Shown here piece by piece: positions 28,634-37,143 of a stretch of 64,000 bases of DNA. Within the stretch, counting starts at the first letter, position 1, and the number at the start of each line of letters is the position of its first letter. The notes under the pieces were generated by a model. It did no database searches, was not told the DNA's origin, and saw only the letters and a program-made list of their open reading frames with translations. This DNA is from an uncultured Clostridia bacterium. Its GTDB lineage: Bacteria > Bacillota > Clostridia > Christensenellales > Borkfalkiaceae. Made by a program: the position numbers and the translations under genes. Location of the stretch: assembly GCA_944368775.1 (NCBI GenBank), contig CALVXB010000002.1, positions 110,981 to 174,980 of the forward strand. Reading direction: 5' to 3'.

Positions 28634-29650
28634 ATGGCTAATGTAAGAGTTGCGATCAACGGGTTTGGCCGTATCGGCCGCCTCGCGTTCCGCCAGATGT
28701 TCGGCGCTAAGGGCTACGAGGTCGTCGCGATCAACGACCTGACCAGCCCGAAGATGCTCGCGCACCTGCTCAAGTACGATTCCGCACAGGGCAGATACGC
28801 GCTGGCGGACAAGGTCTCCGCTACGGAGAACTCGATCATCGTCGACGGCAAAGAGATCAAGATCTATGCCGAGAAGGATGCGAAGGATCTGCCTTGGGGC
28901 GAGATCGGCGTAGACGTCGTCCTCGAGTGCACGGGCTTCTATACCTCCAAGGCGAAGAGCCAGGCGCACATCGACGCCGGCGCGAAGAAGGTCGTCATCT
29001 CCGCTCCCGCGGGCAACGATCTGCCGACCATCGTCTACAGCGTCAACGAAAAGACGCTCACCCCCAACGACACCATCATCTCCGCGGCTTCCTGCACGAC
29101 CAACTGCCTCGCGCCGATGGCCAACGCGCTCAACAAGTTCGCGAAGATCAAAAAGGGCTACATGACCACCATCCACGCCTACACGGGCGATCAGATGACG
29201 TTGGACGGCCCGCACCGCAAGGGCGACCTGCGCCGCGCGCGCGCCGCTGCGGTCAACATCACCCCGAACAGCACCGGCGCTGCAAAGGCGATCGGCCTGG
29301 TCATCCCCGAGCTCAACGGCGTTTTGGACGGCTGCGCGCAGCGCGTTCCCGTGCCCACCGGCTCCCTGACCCAGCTCATCGCCATCTGCGAAGGCGAGGT
29401 CGATAAAGACGGCGTCAACGCCGCGATGAAGGCTGCCGCTTCCGAGTCCTTCGGCTACACCGAGGACGAGATCGTCTCCTCCGACATCATCGGCATCACC
29501 TACGGCTCCCTGTTCGACGCTACGCAGACCAAGTGCATGCCCATGGGCGACGGCTCCACGCTCGTCAAGGTCGTGTCCTGGTACGACAACGAGAACTCTT
29601 ACACCAGCCAGATGGTCCGCACCATCAAATATTTCGCCGAACTCAACTAA
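28634..29650 (+). CDS. gap: Glyceraldehyde-3-phosphate dehydrogenase
   Basis: Glycolytic enzyme of 338 residues. NAD-binding INGFGRIGR at the N-terminus, an aspartate at the end of the second strand (INDLTSP) that favours NAD over NADP, the active-site SCTTNC with Cys154, and the substrate loop [18 protein letters not shown] are all present. Start follows tatggagg. It has its own promoter and two terminators in tandem; the usual pgk/tpi neighbours are not here. Confidence 0.98.
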   Translation: MANVRVAINGFGRIGRLAFRQMFGAKGYEVVAINDLTSPKMLAHLLKYDSAQGRYALADKVSATENSIIVDGKEIKIYAEKDAKDLPWGEIGVDVVLECTGFYTSKAKSQAHIDAGAKKVVISAPAGNDLPTIVYSVNEKTLTPNDTIISAASCTTNCLAPMANALNKFAKIKKGYMTTIHAYTGDQMTLDGPHRKGDLRRARAAAVNITPNSTGAAKAIGLVIPELNGVLDGCAQRVPVPTGSLTQLIAICEGEVDKDGVNAAMKAAASESFGYTEDEIVSSDIIGITYGSLFDATQTKCMPMGDGSTLVKVVSWYDNENSYTSQMVRTIKYFAELN

Positions 29651-29665
29651 TTGTTCGTCGGCTCT

Positions 29666-29698
29666 CGGCCGCCCCGCATCCGCGGGGCGGCCGTTTTT
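29666..29698 (+). terminator. First terminator of gap
   Basis: 12-bp stem cggccgccccgc / gcggggcggccg (29666-29677, 29682-29693), loop atcc, five T. Confidence 0.95.
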
Positions 29699-29707
29699 AT
29701 GTTCCGC

Positions 29708-29735
29708 GCCGCCTGCATGGGGCGGCCGTTTTTTT
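29708..29735 (+). terminator. Second, duplicated terminator of gap
   Basis: A shorter stem gccgcc / ggcggc (29708-29713, 29721-29726) then cg and seven T. Its 3' half repeats ggggcggccgttttt of the first terminator, so it looks like a partial duplication. Confidence 0.75.
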
Positions 29736-29761
29736 CTTCGCCCTCGTAAAAAAATTGGGTC

Positions 29762-29790
29762 TTGACGGGAGGGGGAAAGGGTGGTATAAT
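29762..29790 (+). promoter_or_regulatory. Promoter of the GH13 gene
   Basis: TTGACG (29762-29767), 17 bases, TATAAT (29785-29790). Confidence 0.88.
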
Positions 29791-29843
29791 AAGGGAGCGG
29801 CCGTTCGCGGCCGCAATACCAATACAGCAAGGAGAGACCTACC

Positions 29844-31157
29844 ATGTGGTTTGACGAGAGCACATTCTATCAGATCTACCCGCTCGGCTACTGCGGCGCC
29901 GAGCGCGAAAACGATTTCGGCGAGATCCGCCACCGCCTTTCGGTCATCGAGGAGCGCATCCCGTACATCCGCGACTGCGGCTTTACCGCCGTCCTGTTCA
30001 ACCCGCTGTTCGAGAGCGAACGGCACGGCTATGACACCGTCGACTTCTTCCGCATCGACCGCCGTTTGGGCGACAATGCAGATTTCAAGCGCTTGGTCGA
30101 AAAGTTCCACGAGGCGGGCATCCGCGTCGTGCTCGACGGCGTGTTCAACCACGTCGGCCGCCGCTTCTTCGCCTTCGAAGATGTGCGCGAAAAGAAGCAG
30201 GCCTCCGACAAAAAGGATTGGTTCCATATCGATTTCGGCGGCAATACCGCCTACAACGACGGCTTCTGGTACGAGGGCTGGGAGGGGCACATGGAGCTGG
30301 TCAAGCTCAACCTGCAAAACTCCGCCGTGCTCGACTATATCGGCCGCGCGGTCGAGTTCTGGATGGGCGAGTTCGGCATCGACGGATTGCGCCTGGACGT
30401 CTCCTACCTGCTGCCCGAGTGGTTCTTCGAGTGGCTGCGCCGCACCGTGCGCGGCCGCCGCAGCGACTTTTTCCTGATGGGCGAGGTCATCCACAACCAA
30501 AACTTCCAAAAAAATCTCACCCCCGAGCGGCTGGATTCCATCACCAACTACGAGTGCTACAAGGGGCTCACCTCCGCGCTCAACTCCGACAACCTGTTCG
30601 AGATCGAGCACTCCCTCGAGCGGCTGTTCGGCAGCCAGCCGTGGTGCCTGTACACGGGCAAAAACCTGTTCAATTTCGTCGACAATCACGACGTCCCTCG
30701 CGCCTACACCGCGTTGCAAGACAAGCGCAAGCTGCCCGCGCTGTACGCCATCCTCTACGGCATGCCCGGCATCCCCTGCGTCTATTACGGCTCGGAATGC
30801 GGCGCGGAAGGGGACAAGAGTGACAACGACTACGACCTGCGCCCCGCCATCTCCGCGATCGACAAGGATAAGTGCCCGCAGCTGACCGCGCTCATCCGCA
30901 AGCTCAACGCCATCCGCTGCCGCGAGCGCGCCCTGCAATACGGCAGCTACGAAAAGTGCGCCCTCTCCAACAAGTATATGTGCTTCAAGCGCGAAAAAGG
31001 GGGCGAGCGCATCTACTGCGCCTACAACATTTCGGACGGCGACGTCACCGTGCGCGTGGAAGAGGCGGAGGGCACCGACCTGCTGACCGGCGAGATCCGC
31101 AATCTCAACGACATCTACTTGCCGCCCTTCGCCGTCAAACTGTTCAAAAAGAACTGA
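29844..31157 (+). CDS. GH13 alpha-amylase-family glycosidase
   Basis: A 437-residue alpha-amylase-superfamily enzyme without signal peptide, so probably cytoplasmic. The conserved regions appear in order: VLDGVFNHVG, the nucleophile aspartate in GLRLDVSY, the acid/base glutamate in LMGEVIH and the third aspartate in FVDNHDVPRA. The short N-terminus (FYQIYPLGYCGAE) resembles cyclomaltodextrinase or neopullulanase relatives that act on short imported malto-oligosaccharides. Exact substrate cannot be told. Start follows aaggagag; single-gene unit. Confidence 0.92.
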   Translation: MWFDESTFYQIYPLGYCGAERENDFGEIRHRLSVIEERIPYIRDCGFTAVLFNPLFESERHGYDTVDFFRIDRRLGDNADFKRLVEKFHEAGIRVVLDGVFNHVGRRFFAFEDVREKKQASDKKDWFHIDFGGNTAYNDGFWYEGWEGHMELVKLNLQNSAVLDYIGRAVEFWMGEFGIDGLRLDVSYLLPEWFFEWLRRTVRGRRSDFFLMGEVIHNQNFQKNLTPERLDSITNYECYKGLTSALNSDNLFEIEHSLERLFGSQPWCLYTGKNLFNFVDNHDVPRAYTALQDKRKLPALYAILYGMPGIPCVYYGSECGAEGDKSDNDYDLRPAISAIDKDKCPQLTALIRKLNAIRCRERALQYGSYEKCALSNKYMCFKREKGGERIYCAYNISDGDVTVRVEEAEGTDLLTGEIRNLNDIYLPPFAVKLFKKN

Positions 31158-31180
31158 CATTGCAGAACGTACACTTTTCG

Positions 31181-31211
31181 GCGCGACGCCCCGCAGGGGC
31201 GCCGCGCTTTT
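31181..31211 (+). terminator. Terminator region after the GH13 gene
   Basis: Imperfect stem gcgcg-a-cgcccc / ggggcg-c-cgcgc (31181-31207, loop gca) followed by four T. Further on, ggggcgccgcgc is repeated at about 31229-31240 and followed by a gcgc stem and a run of nine T at 31253-31261, which may be a second terminator. Confidence 0.6.
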
Positions 31212-31331
31212 GCATGCCGGTTTTTGCAGGGGCGCCGCGCCCTTTTGCGCGCTTTTTTTTTGCGGATCGCCGCGCATCGTTGTCGATCCTGTCGACTTTG
31301 TAATGCTTTGTCATATATTTCTATGATATAA

Positions 31332-31360
31332 TTGACAAAAAATTTGCCGTATAGTATAAT
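31332..31360 (+). promoter_or_regulatory. Promoter of lipoprotein 31424
   Basis: TTGACA (31332-31337), 17 bases, TATAAT (31355-31360). Confidence 0.9.
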
Positions 31361-31423
31361 ACCTCCCGAACAAGGCCGCGGAGCCGCCCCTGCGGCGGGC
31401 TTGCGGTCATCCCGGAGGAAGCT

Positions 31424-32428
31424 ATGCGGAAAAAGAGAAGAAGTATCGCGTTTTTGGCGTCCGTCTCCTTGGCGGCGGTCTGTCTGTTGGGCGCGCTTGC
31501 GGGCTGTGCGCCCGTCGAGGCGGGGCCGGAGGAGCAGCCGGGCGGCACGGTGCGGCCGGACGAACGCCCGGACGAACGCCCGGACGAACGGCCGGACGAG
31601 CTGCCCGACGAACAGCCCGAACTGACGCTGCCCGATTGGTACCGCCCCGAAAGCGCGTCCGTCTTTTCCCTGCCCCCGCAGGACGGCAGCACCCCCGCCG
31701 ACTATACCGCGCTCGAAAACTACGCCTATGCCGCGGGCAAGCTGGCGTGCAGCCCCGCCTACCACGTCGACAGCCTCAGCAAGGCCACGGCGAAGGTGCT
31801 CATCCTCAACGTCGAGCAGGAGGTGCGCGGCACCAAAGATTTCAAGGAAGGGGTGCTCGTCACCTCCACCGTCAGCACGAGCAAAAATATGTTCGCGCCC
31901 TCCAAGGCGGTGCAAAAATACTACGGTGAGGATCAAGTGGTCGTGCGCGGCCCCGCCTCCGACGACACAGCCGATTGGGAGGGCGGCGTCGAATGGGCGG
32001 CAGGGGAGCCGCTCGAAGTGTTGGGCGCTGCCGCAGCCGAGGCGCGCTACGGCGTGTGGGCGGGTGAGCTGACCGACTTCGTCGTCACCGAAGATACCGT
32101 CCTCTCCGCCGATGTGCAGGCGGAAGGGGATGGCTATGTGCTCACCTTCGACCTGCGCGTCGAGGGTGACGATGACGCCGCTTTCTATTATAAAAAGCAG
32201 ATGGTCACGATGGGCGAGCTGGACGCAGAGCCCGTATTCACCTCCGTCCGCCTTTCGGTGCGCATCGCCGCCGATTGGACGCCCCTTTCGGTGACGACGG
32301 AGGAGTCCTACTCTTCCAAAAAGATGGTCACGGCAGACTGCACGGGCGTCACCGAGGTCGCCTTCACCTACGGCGAGGCCGCCGTCGATCTCTCCGCGTA
32401 TGATTCGTACTTCCGCGCCTACGCATAA
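31424..32428 (+). CDS. Lipoprotein of unknown function
   Basis: A 334-residue secreted lipoprotein: basic start MRKKRRS, hydrophobic stretch and lipobox LAGC with the lipidated cysteine at about residue 28. A Pro/Asp/Glu/Arg repeat stretch (DERP units) spans about 44-66 and would act as a flexible stalk at the membrane surface. The remaining 260 residues look like a soluble beta-rich domain (for example FAPSKAVQKYYGEDQVVV) that I do not recognise. Monocistronic with a consensus promoter; ATG follows ggaggaagct. No family name is offered. Confidence 0.8.
   Translation: MRKKRRSIAFLASVSLAAVCLLGALAGCAPVEAGPEEQPGGTVRPDERPDERPDERPDELPDEQPELTLPDWYRPESASVFSLPPQDGSTPADYTALENYAYAAGKLACSPAYHVDSLSKATAKVLILNVEQEVRGTKDFKEGVLVTSTVSTSKNMFAPSKAVQKYYGEDQVVVRGPASDDTADWEGGVEWAAGEPLEVLGAAAAEARYGVWAGELTDFVVTEDTVLSADVQAEGDGYVLTFDLRVEGDDDAAFYYKKQMVTMGELDAEPVFTSVRLSVRIAADWTPLSVTTEESYSSKKMVTADCTGVTEVAFTYGEAAVDLSAYDSYFRAYA
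31552..31617 (+). repeat. 12-bp DERP-coding tandem repeats
   Basis: Consecutive 12-base units (cggacgaacgcc and variants) encode RPDERPDERPDERPDELPDEQP. Short perfect units like these can change number by slippage and alter stalk length. Confidence 0.85.
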
Positions 32429-32440
32429 ACGGCGCAGCGA

Positions 32441-32464
32441 GCGGCCGCCCGTTCGGGCGGCCGC
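32441..32464 (+). terminator. Hairpin after lipoprotein 31424
   Basis: 10-bp stem gcggccgccc / gggcggccgc with loop gttc. There is no T-run directly after, so termination efficiency is uncertain. Confidence 0.5.
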
Positions 32465-32525
32465 GTTCGCGCGGAGAGCGCGCCCGCCGCGGCGGTATTT
32501 CTTAAAAAATAGCGGCATAAAACGC

Positions 32526-32554
32526 TTTACAAGCGGCGCGCGATGTGCTATAAT
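32526..32554 (+). promoter_or_regulatory. leuA T-box promoter
   Basis: TTTACA (32526-32531), 17 bases, TATAAT (32549-32554). Confidence 0.88.
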
Positions 32555-32569
32555 AACTAAAAATGTTCC

Positions 32570-32848
32570 AAAAATAACGCTGTGAAGCGGAACAGTAGTC
32601 TGATGACGCGGGCTCCAGAGAGCCGCCGGCAGGTGCGAGGCGGTCGAAGCGGTCGGACGAACTCACCGCCGAGCGGCCCGCTCGAAAGGCTGCCGAGTAG
32701 AAGCGGGACGGGGGCTCCCCGTTACAGGAGAGGGATATGCGCCCGCACGGGCAAGTATCTTACAGAGAGCGCGCGGCATGCCCGCGCGAACGAGAGTGGT
32801 ACCGCGAAACCTGTTTTCGTCTCTTCGGAGAGGAAAACGGGGTTTTTT
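32570..32848 (+). promoter_or_regulatory. T-box leader, leucine-specific
   Basis: A tRNA-sensing riboswitch controlling leuA. The antiterminator T-box AGAGTGGTACCGCG lies at 32793-32806. Stem I contains AGAGAGCC and GGTGCGAGG, and its specifier loop reads GAACTCA at 32659-32665, giving a CUC leucine codon at 32662-32664 followed by the usual purine. The terminator is a 14-position stem (32810-32823 with 32828-32841, ttcg loop) and six T. Uncharged leucine tRNA would stabilise the antiterminator and turn leuA on. Confidence 0.95.
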
Positions 32849-32895
32849 ATTATATCGAAACATTTTATTCCGAAAAAATGGAGGAGAAAGCGTAT

Positions 32896-34557
32896 ATGAA
32901 AAATTTTGACAAGTACACCAAGCAGTATTTTCTTCCCCCCGTACGCTGCATGGATTGGGCGGAAAAGGACGCCGTCGACCATGCGCCCGTATGGTGCAGC
33001 GTCGACCTGCGCGACGGCAACCAGGCGCTCATCGAGCCGATGACGCTCGAGCAAAAGGTCGAGTTTTTCAAACTTTTGGTCAAGGTCGGCTTTAAGGAGA
33101 TCGAAGTCGGCTTCCCCGCCGCCAGCGACACCGAGTACACCTTCCTGCGCACCCTCATCGACAACGGGCTCATCCCCGACGACGTGACGGTGCAGGTGCT
33201 CACGCAGGCGCGCGAGCACATCATCCGCAAGACGTTCGACGCCGTCCGCGGCGCCAAAAACGCCATCGTGCACGTCTACAACTCCACCTCCGTCGCCCAG
33301 CGCGAGCAGGTATTCAAAAAGGATAAGGCGGCCATCTGCAAGATCGCCGTCGACGGCGCGCAACTGCTCAAACAGCTCGCCGACGAGGCGGGCGCCAAGT
33401 ACCGCTTCGAGTACAGCCCCGAGTCCTTCACCGGCACCGAGCCGGAGTACGCGCTCGAGGTGTGCAACGCCGTGCTCGACGTGTGGAAGCCCACGCCCGA
33501 CCGCAAGGCGGTCATCAACCTGCCTGCCACCGTCGAAAACGCGATGCCGCACGTCTTCGCACAGCAGGTCGAGTACCTCTCCAAAAATATGCTGCACCGC
33601 GAAAACGTCGTGCTCAGCCTGCACCCGCACAACGACCGCGGCTGCGCCGTCGCCGCCTCCGAAATGGGCCTCTTGGCGGGCGCCGACCGCGTCGAGGGCA
33701 CGCTGTTCGGCAACGGCGAGCGCACCGGCAACGCCGATATCGTCACCATCGCCATGAATATGTATTCGCAGGGCGTCGACCCGCAGCTCGATTTCTCCTG
33801 CATGCCCGACATCTGCGACAAGTACACCGAGTACACGCAGATGGCCGTCTCGCCCCGCCAGCCGTACGCGGGCTCGCTCGTGTTCGCGGCCTTCTCCGGC
33901 TCCCATCAGGACGCCATCGCCAAGGGCATGCAGTGGCGCAAAGAGCACAAGATGCCCCACTGGAACGTCCCGTACCTGCCCATCGACCCGCAAGACGTCG
34001 GCCGCGAGTACCAGACGGACGTCATCCGCATCAACAGCCAATCGGGCAAGGGCGGCGTCGGCTATATCTTGCAGGAAAATTTCGGCCTCAACCTTCCCGC
34101 CAAGTTCAAAGAGGCGATGGGTTACGCCGCCAAGGGCGTGTCCGACCGCACCCACAAAGAGCTCAAGCCCGCCGAGGTGTATCAGGTGTTTTTGGATGAA
34201 TTTGTCCAAAACCGCCCCGTCTTCTCCATCCCCGAGTGCCATTATAAGCAGCTCGCCGACGGCATCGAAGCGACGGTCACCGTCGAGCAGAAGGGGGAGC
34301 GCGCCGTCTGCGTGGCGGAGGGCAACGGCCGCCTCGACGCAGTCACCAACGCCCTCAAAAAGCACTTCGGGTTAGACTTCATGCTCACCACCTACGAGCA
34401 GCACGCCCTCAGCGAAAAGTCCGATTCAAAGGCGCTCTCCTTCGTCGGGCTGGACAAGGGCGGCAAGTCGTATTGGGGCGCGGGCATCGACGAAGACATC
34501 ATCCGCTCCTCCGTCGACGCGCTCGCCGCGGCGATGAACAACCTCATGCAAAATTAA
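32896..34557 (+). CDS. leuA: 2-isopropylmalate synthase
   Basis: First step of the leucine branch: condenses acetyl-CoA with 2-oxoisovalerate. A 553-residue long-form LeuA with VWCSVDLRDGNQALIEPM at the start of the TIM barrel, the HPHNDRGCAVAASE metal-site motif and GTLFGNGERTGNADI. The C-terminal 130 residues form the leucine-feedback regulatory domain. The ATG at 32896 follows atggaggagaaag; frames running back into the T-box are not coding. Control by leucine is thus double: T-box on mRNA and feedback on enzyme. Confidence 0.96.
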   Translation: MKNFDKYTKQYFLPPVRCMDWAEKDAVDHAPVWCSVDLRDGNQALIEPMTLEQKVEFFKLLVKVGFKEIEVGFPAASDTEYTFLRTLIDNGLIPDDVTVQVLTQAREHIIRKTFDAVRGAKNAIVHVYNSTSVAQREQVFKKDKAAICKIAVDGAQLLKQLADEAGAKYRFEYSPESFTGTEPEYALEVCNAVLDVWKPTPDRKAVINLPATVENAMPHVFAQQVEYLSKNMLHRENVVLSLHPHNDRGCAVAASEMGLLAGADRVEGTLFGNGERTGNADIVTIAMNMYSQGVDPQLDFSCMPDICDKYTEYTQMAVSPRQPYAGSLVFAAFSGSHQDAIAKGMQWRKEHKMPHWNVPYLPIDPQDVGREYQTDVIRINSQSGKGGVGYILQENFGLNLPAKFKEAMGYAAKGVSDRTHKELKPAEVYQVFLDEFVQNRPVFSIPECHYKQLADGIEATVTVEQKGERAVCVAEGNGRLDAVTNALKKHFGLDFMLTTYEQHALSEKSDSKALSFVGLDKGGKSYWGAGIDEDIIRSSVDALAAAMNNLMQN

Positions 34558-34576
34558 ATTTTTCCGGAAACCGTTC

Positions 34577-34604
34577 GGGCGGGGCGCTTTGCGCCCCGCC
34601 CTTT
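34577..34604 (+). terminator. Terminator of leuA
   Basis: 11-bp stem gggcggggcgc / gcgccccgccc (34577-34587, 34591-34601), loop ttt, followed by only three T. The rest of the gap to 34736 is GC-rich and then AT-rich sequence without a gene. Confidence 0.7.
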
Positions 34605-34736
34605 GCCCGCCGCTTTTCCCGCCCGTCGTTTGCCCCTCCCGCCGCGCGCGGGCGCAAGGGGGGGGCGCAAAGGGAGGGAGCCTTTGGGTATAAAAAATTT
34701 ATATACCCGAAATTTCGCTTTTGGCCGAAAAAATGC

Positions 34737-34765
34737 TTGAAAAAACAGCCCCCGTCGATTATACT
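34737..34765 (+). promoter_or_regulatory. nfnAB promoter
   Basis: TTGAAA (34737-34742), 17 bases, TATACT (34760-34765). Confidence 0.8.
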
Positions 34766-34833
34766 ATAAAAGCACGATTTTTTGACAAAAACACGGGAGC
34801 AGTCCCGAGAGAAGAAAGGACGGTCAGGCTATT

Positions 34834-35676
34834 ATGTACAAGATCTTAAAAAAGAGAGAGCTGAACCCGACGGTCACGCTCATGGAAGTGGAGGCGCCCT
34901 TCGTCGCCCGCAAGGCGGAGCCGGGGCAGTTCATCATCCTGCGCGTCGATGAAGAAGGGGAGCGCATCCCCCTCACGGTCGCCGATTTCGACAGAGAAAG
35001 GGGCACCGTCACCATCATTTTCCAGATCGTCGGCGGCACCACCGAGCGCCTCAATCACTTGAACGAAGGCGAGTATATCCACGATTTCGTCGGCCCGCTC
35101 GGCGAGCCCTCGCACACCGCGGGGCTGCATAAAGTCGCGGTCGTGGGCGGCGGCGTCGGCTGCGCCATCGCGTACCCCGTCGCCAAAAAGCTGCACGCGC
35201 AGGGCACGGAAGTACACGCCATCGTCGGCTTCCGCAACAAGGACCTCGTCATCCTCGAGGAGGAGTTCCGCTCCGCGTCGAGCGTGCTGAAGATGATGAC
35301 GGACGACGGCAGCTACGGTGAAAAGGGTCTCGTCACAGACGCTTTGAAGGCGCTCATCGAGGCGGGCAACCGTTACGACGAAGTCATCGCCATCGGCCCG
35401 GTCGTCATGATGAAGTTCGTCTCCCTGCTCACCAAGCAGTACGATATCCCCACCGTCGTCAGCATGAACCCCATCATGATCGACGGTACGGGCATGTGCG
35501 GGTGCTGCCGCGTCACCGTCGGCGGCAAGATGAAGTTCGCCTGCGTCGACGGGCCCGACTTCGACGGCCACGCCGTCGACTTCGACGAGCTGCTCAAACG
35601 CACCGCTACCTATAAAGAATTTGAAAAGCGCGAGCGCGAGCTCGCCTGCAACCTCTTCAAAAAGGAGGTCAAGTGA
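34834..35676 (+). CDS. nfnA: NfnA-like FAD/[2Fe-2S] reductase subunit
   Basis: A 280-residue ferredoxin:NADP reductase-like subunit (also annotated as sulfide dehydrogenase or dihydroorotate dehydrogenase electron-transfer subunit). The FAD domain has GQFIILRVDEEGERIPLT, the NAD domain has VAVVGGGVGCAIAYPVAK, and the C-terminal DGTGMCGCCRVTVGG with a later FACVDGP supplies the four cysteines for a [2Fe-2S] cluster. Paired with the GltD-like next gene, it should form the NADH-dependent reduced ferredoxin:NADP oxidoreductase, an electron-bifurcating transhydrogenase of anaerobes. Confidence 0.9.
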   Translation: MYKILKKRELNPTVTLMEVEAPFVARKAEPGQFIILRVDEEGERIPLTVADFDRERGTVTIIFQIVGGTTERLNHLNEGEYIHDFVGPLGEPSHTAGLHKVAVVGGGVGCAIAYPVAKKLHAQGTEVHAIVGFRNKDLVILEEEFRSASSVLKMMTDDGSYGEKGLVTDALKALIEAGNRYDEVIAIGPVVMMKFVSLLTKQYDIPTVVSMNPIMIDGTGMCGCCRVTVGGKMKFACVDGPDFDGHAVDFDELLKRTATYKEFEKRERELACNLFKKEVK

Positions 35677-35677
35677 T

Positions 35678-37069
35678 ATGCCGAATATGTCTTTGAAAAA
35701 GCACGAGATGCCCACCCAGGCGCCCGACGTGCGCAACCACAACTTTGAAGAAGTCGCCCTCGGCTATACCGCCGAGACGGCGGTCGAAGAGGCGCAGCGC
35801 TGCCTGCATTGCAAAAACAAGCCGTGCGTCGGCGGCTGCCCCGTGCGCATCCATATCCCCGAGTTCATCGCCAAGGTCGCCGAGGGCGCCTTTGAAGAGG
35901 CGTATCAGATCATCCAGCGCTCGAGCAGTTTGCCCGCCGTCTGCGGGCGCGTCTGCCCGCAAGAGACGCAGTGCGAGAGCAAGTGCGTGCGCGGCATCAA
36001 GGGCGAACCGGTCGCCATCGGCCGCCTCGAGCGCTTCGTCGCCGATTGGCACAACGCCCACAGCTGCGACCTGCCCGTCAAAGCCGAGCCCAACGGCCAC
36101 AAAGTCGCCGTCGTCGGCAGCGGCCCCGCAGGCCTGACCTGCGCGGGCGACCTCGCCAAGCGCGGCTACGACGTGACGGTGTTCGAGGCGCTGCACCTGG
36201 CGGGCGGCGTGCTCACCTACGGCATCCCCGAGTTCCGCCTGCCCAAGTCCATCGTGCAGAAGGAGATCGACAACCTCAAGGCGCTGGGCGTCAAGGTGGA
36301 TACCAACATGGTCATCGGCCGCGTCCTCTCCATTGACGAGCTCAAAGAGGAATACGGCTTCGAGGCGGTGTTCATCGGCAGCGGCGCGGGGCTCCCTCGC
36401 TTCATGAACATCCCGGGCGAAAGCCTCAAAAGCGTCTATTCCGCAAACGAATTTCTGACCCGCGTCAATCTGATGAAGGCGTATAAAGAGGACTCGCGCA
36501 CCCCCGTGCTGCCCGCGCGCAAGGTGTGCGTCGTGGGCGGCGGCAACGTCGCGATGGACGCCGCGCGCTGCGCCAAGCGCCTCGGTGCGGAAGAGGTGAC
36601 CATCGTCTACCGCCGCAGCGAGGCCGAGCTCCCCGCGCGCGCGGAAGAAGTGGAACACGCCAAGGAGGAGGGCATCATCTTCCGCTTCCTCACCAACCCG
36701 ACCAAGATCACAGAGGGCGAAAACGGCATGGTGGGCGGCATGACCTGCATCCGCATGGAGCTGGGCGAGCCGGACGCCTCCGGCCGCCGCCGCCCCGTCG
36801 CCGTCGAGGGCAGCGAGTTCGACATCGAGTGCGACTGCGTCATCATGGCGCTCGGCACCTCCCCCAACCCCCTCATCAAAAACACGACGCAGGGGCTGGA
36901 GACGCAAAAGTGGGGCGGCATCATCGCCGACGAGCACGGCCTGACCTCGCGCGAGGGCGTCTACGCGGGCGGCGACGCCGTCACGGGCGCGGCGACCGTC
37001 ATCCTCGCCATGGGCGCGGGCAAGACGGCAGCCGAGGCCATCGACGGGTATATTCAGAAGAAGAATTGA
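35678..37069 (+). CDS. nfnB: NfnB-like (GltD-type) subunit
   Basis: A 463-residue GltD-type protein. N-terminal cysteines (RCLHCKNKPCVGGCPV and CGRVCPQETQCESKC) bind two [4Fe-4S] clusters; FAD site VAVVGSGPAGLTCAGDLA and NADP site VCVVGGGNVAMDAARCA follow; GVYAGGDAVTGAATV ends the FAD fold. The gene starts at 35678 one base after the nfnA stop, with aaggagg inside nfnA. A free glutamate synthase small subunit has the same fold, but no large subunit is nearby and the NfnA partner is decisive. Confidence 0.92.
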   Translation: MPNMSLKKHEMPTQAPDVRNHNFEEVALGYTAETAVEEAQRCLHCKNKPCVGGCPVRIHIPEFIAKVAEGAFEEAYQIIQRSSSLPAVCGRVCPQETQCESKCVRGIKGEPVAIGRLERFVADWHNAHSCDLPVKAEPNGHKVAVVGSGPAGLTCAGDLAKRGYDVTVFEALHLAGGVLTYGIPEFRLPKSIVQKEIDNLKALGVKVDTNMVIGRVLSIDELKEEYGFEAVFIGSGAGLPRFMNIPGESLKSVYSANEFLTRVNLMKAYKEDSRTPVLPARKVCVVGGGNVAMDAARCAKRLGAEEVTIVYRRSEAELPARAEEVEHAKEEGIIFRFLTNPTKITEGENGMVGGMTCIRMELGEPDASGRRRPVAVEGSEFDIECDCVIMALGTSPNPLIKNTTQGLETQKWGGIIADEHGLTSREGVYAGGDAVTGAATVILAMGAGKTAAEAIDGYIQKKN

Positions 37070-37091
37070 CGGCAGCGCAGTTTGCCGATAG

Positions 37092-37127
37092 GGGCGGGCG
37101 CCGATGCGGCGCCCGCCCGCACTTTTT
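37092..37127 (+). terminator. Terminator between nfnB and the DAHP synthase gene
   Basis: 11-bp stem gggcgggcgcc / ggcgcccgccc (37092-37102, 37108-37118), loop gatgc, then gcacttttt. It ends 17 bases before the next gene, with no separate promoter seen, so it may set read-through into that gene. Confidence 0.8.
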
Positions 37128-37143
37128 ACGGAGAAATAAGCAA

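Noticed and set aside
35678..37069. Glutamate synthase small subunit (GltD)
   Set aside because: No large subunit nearby, and it is coupled to an NfnA-type partner.
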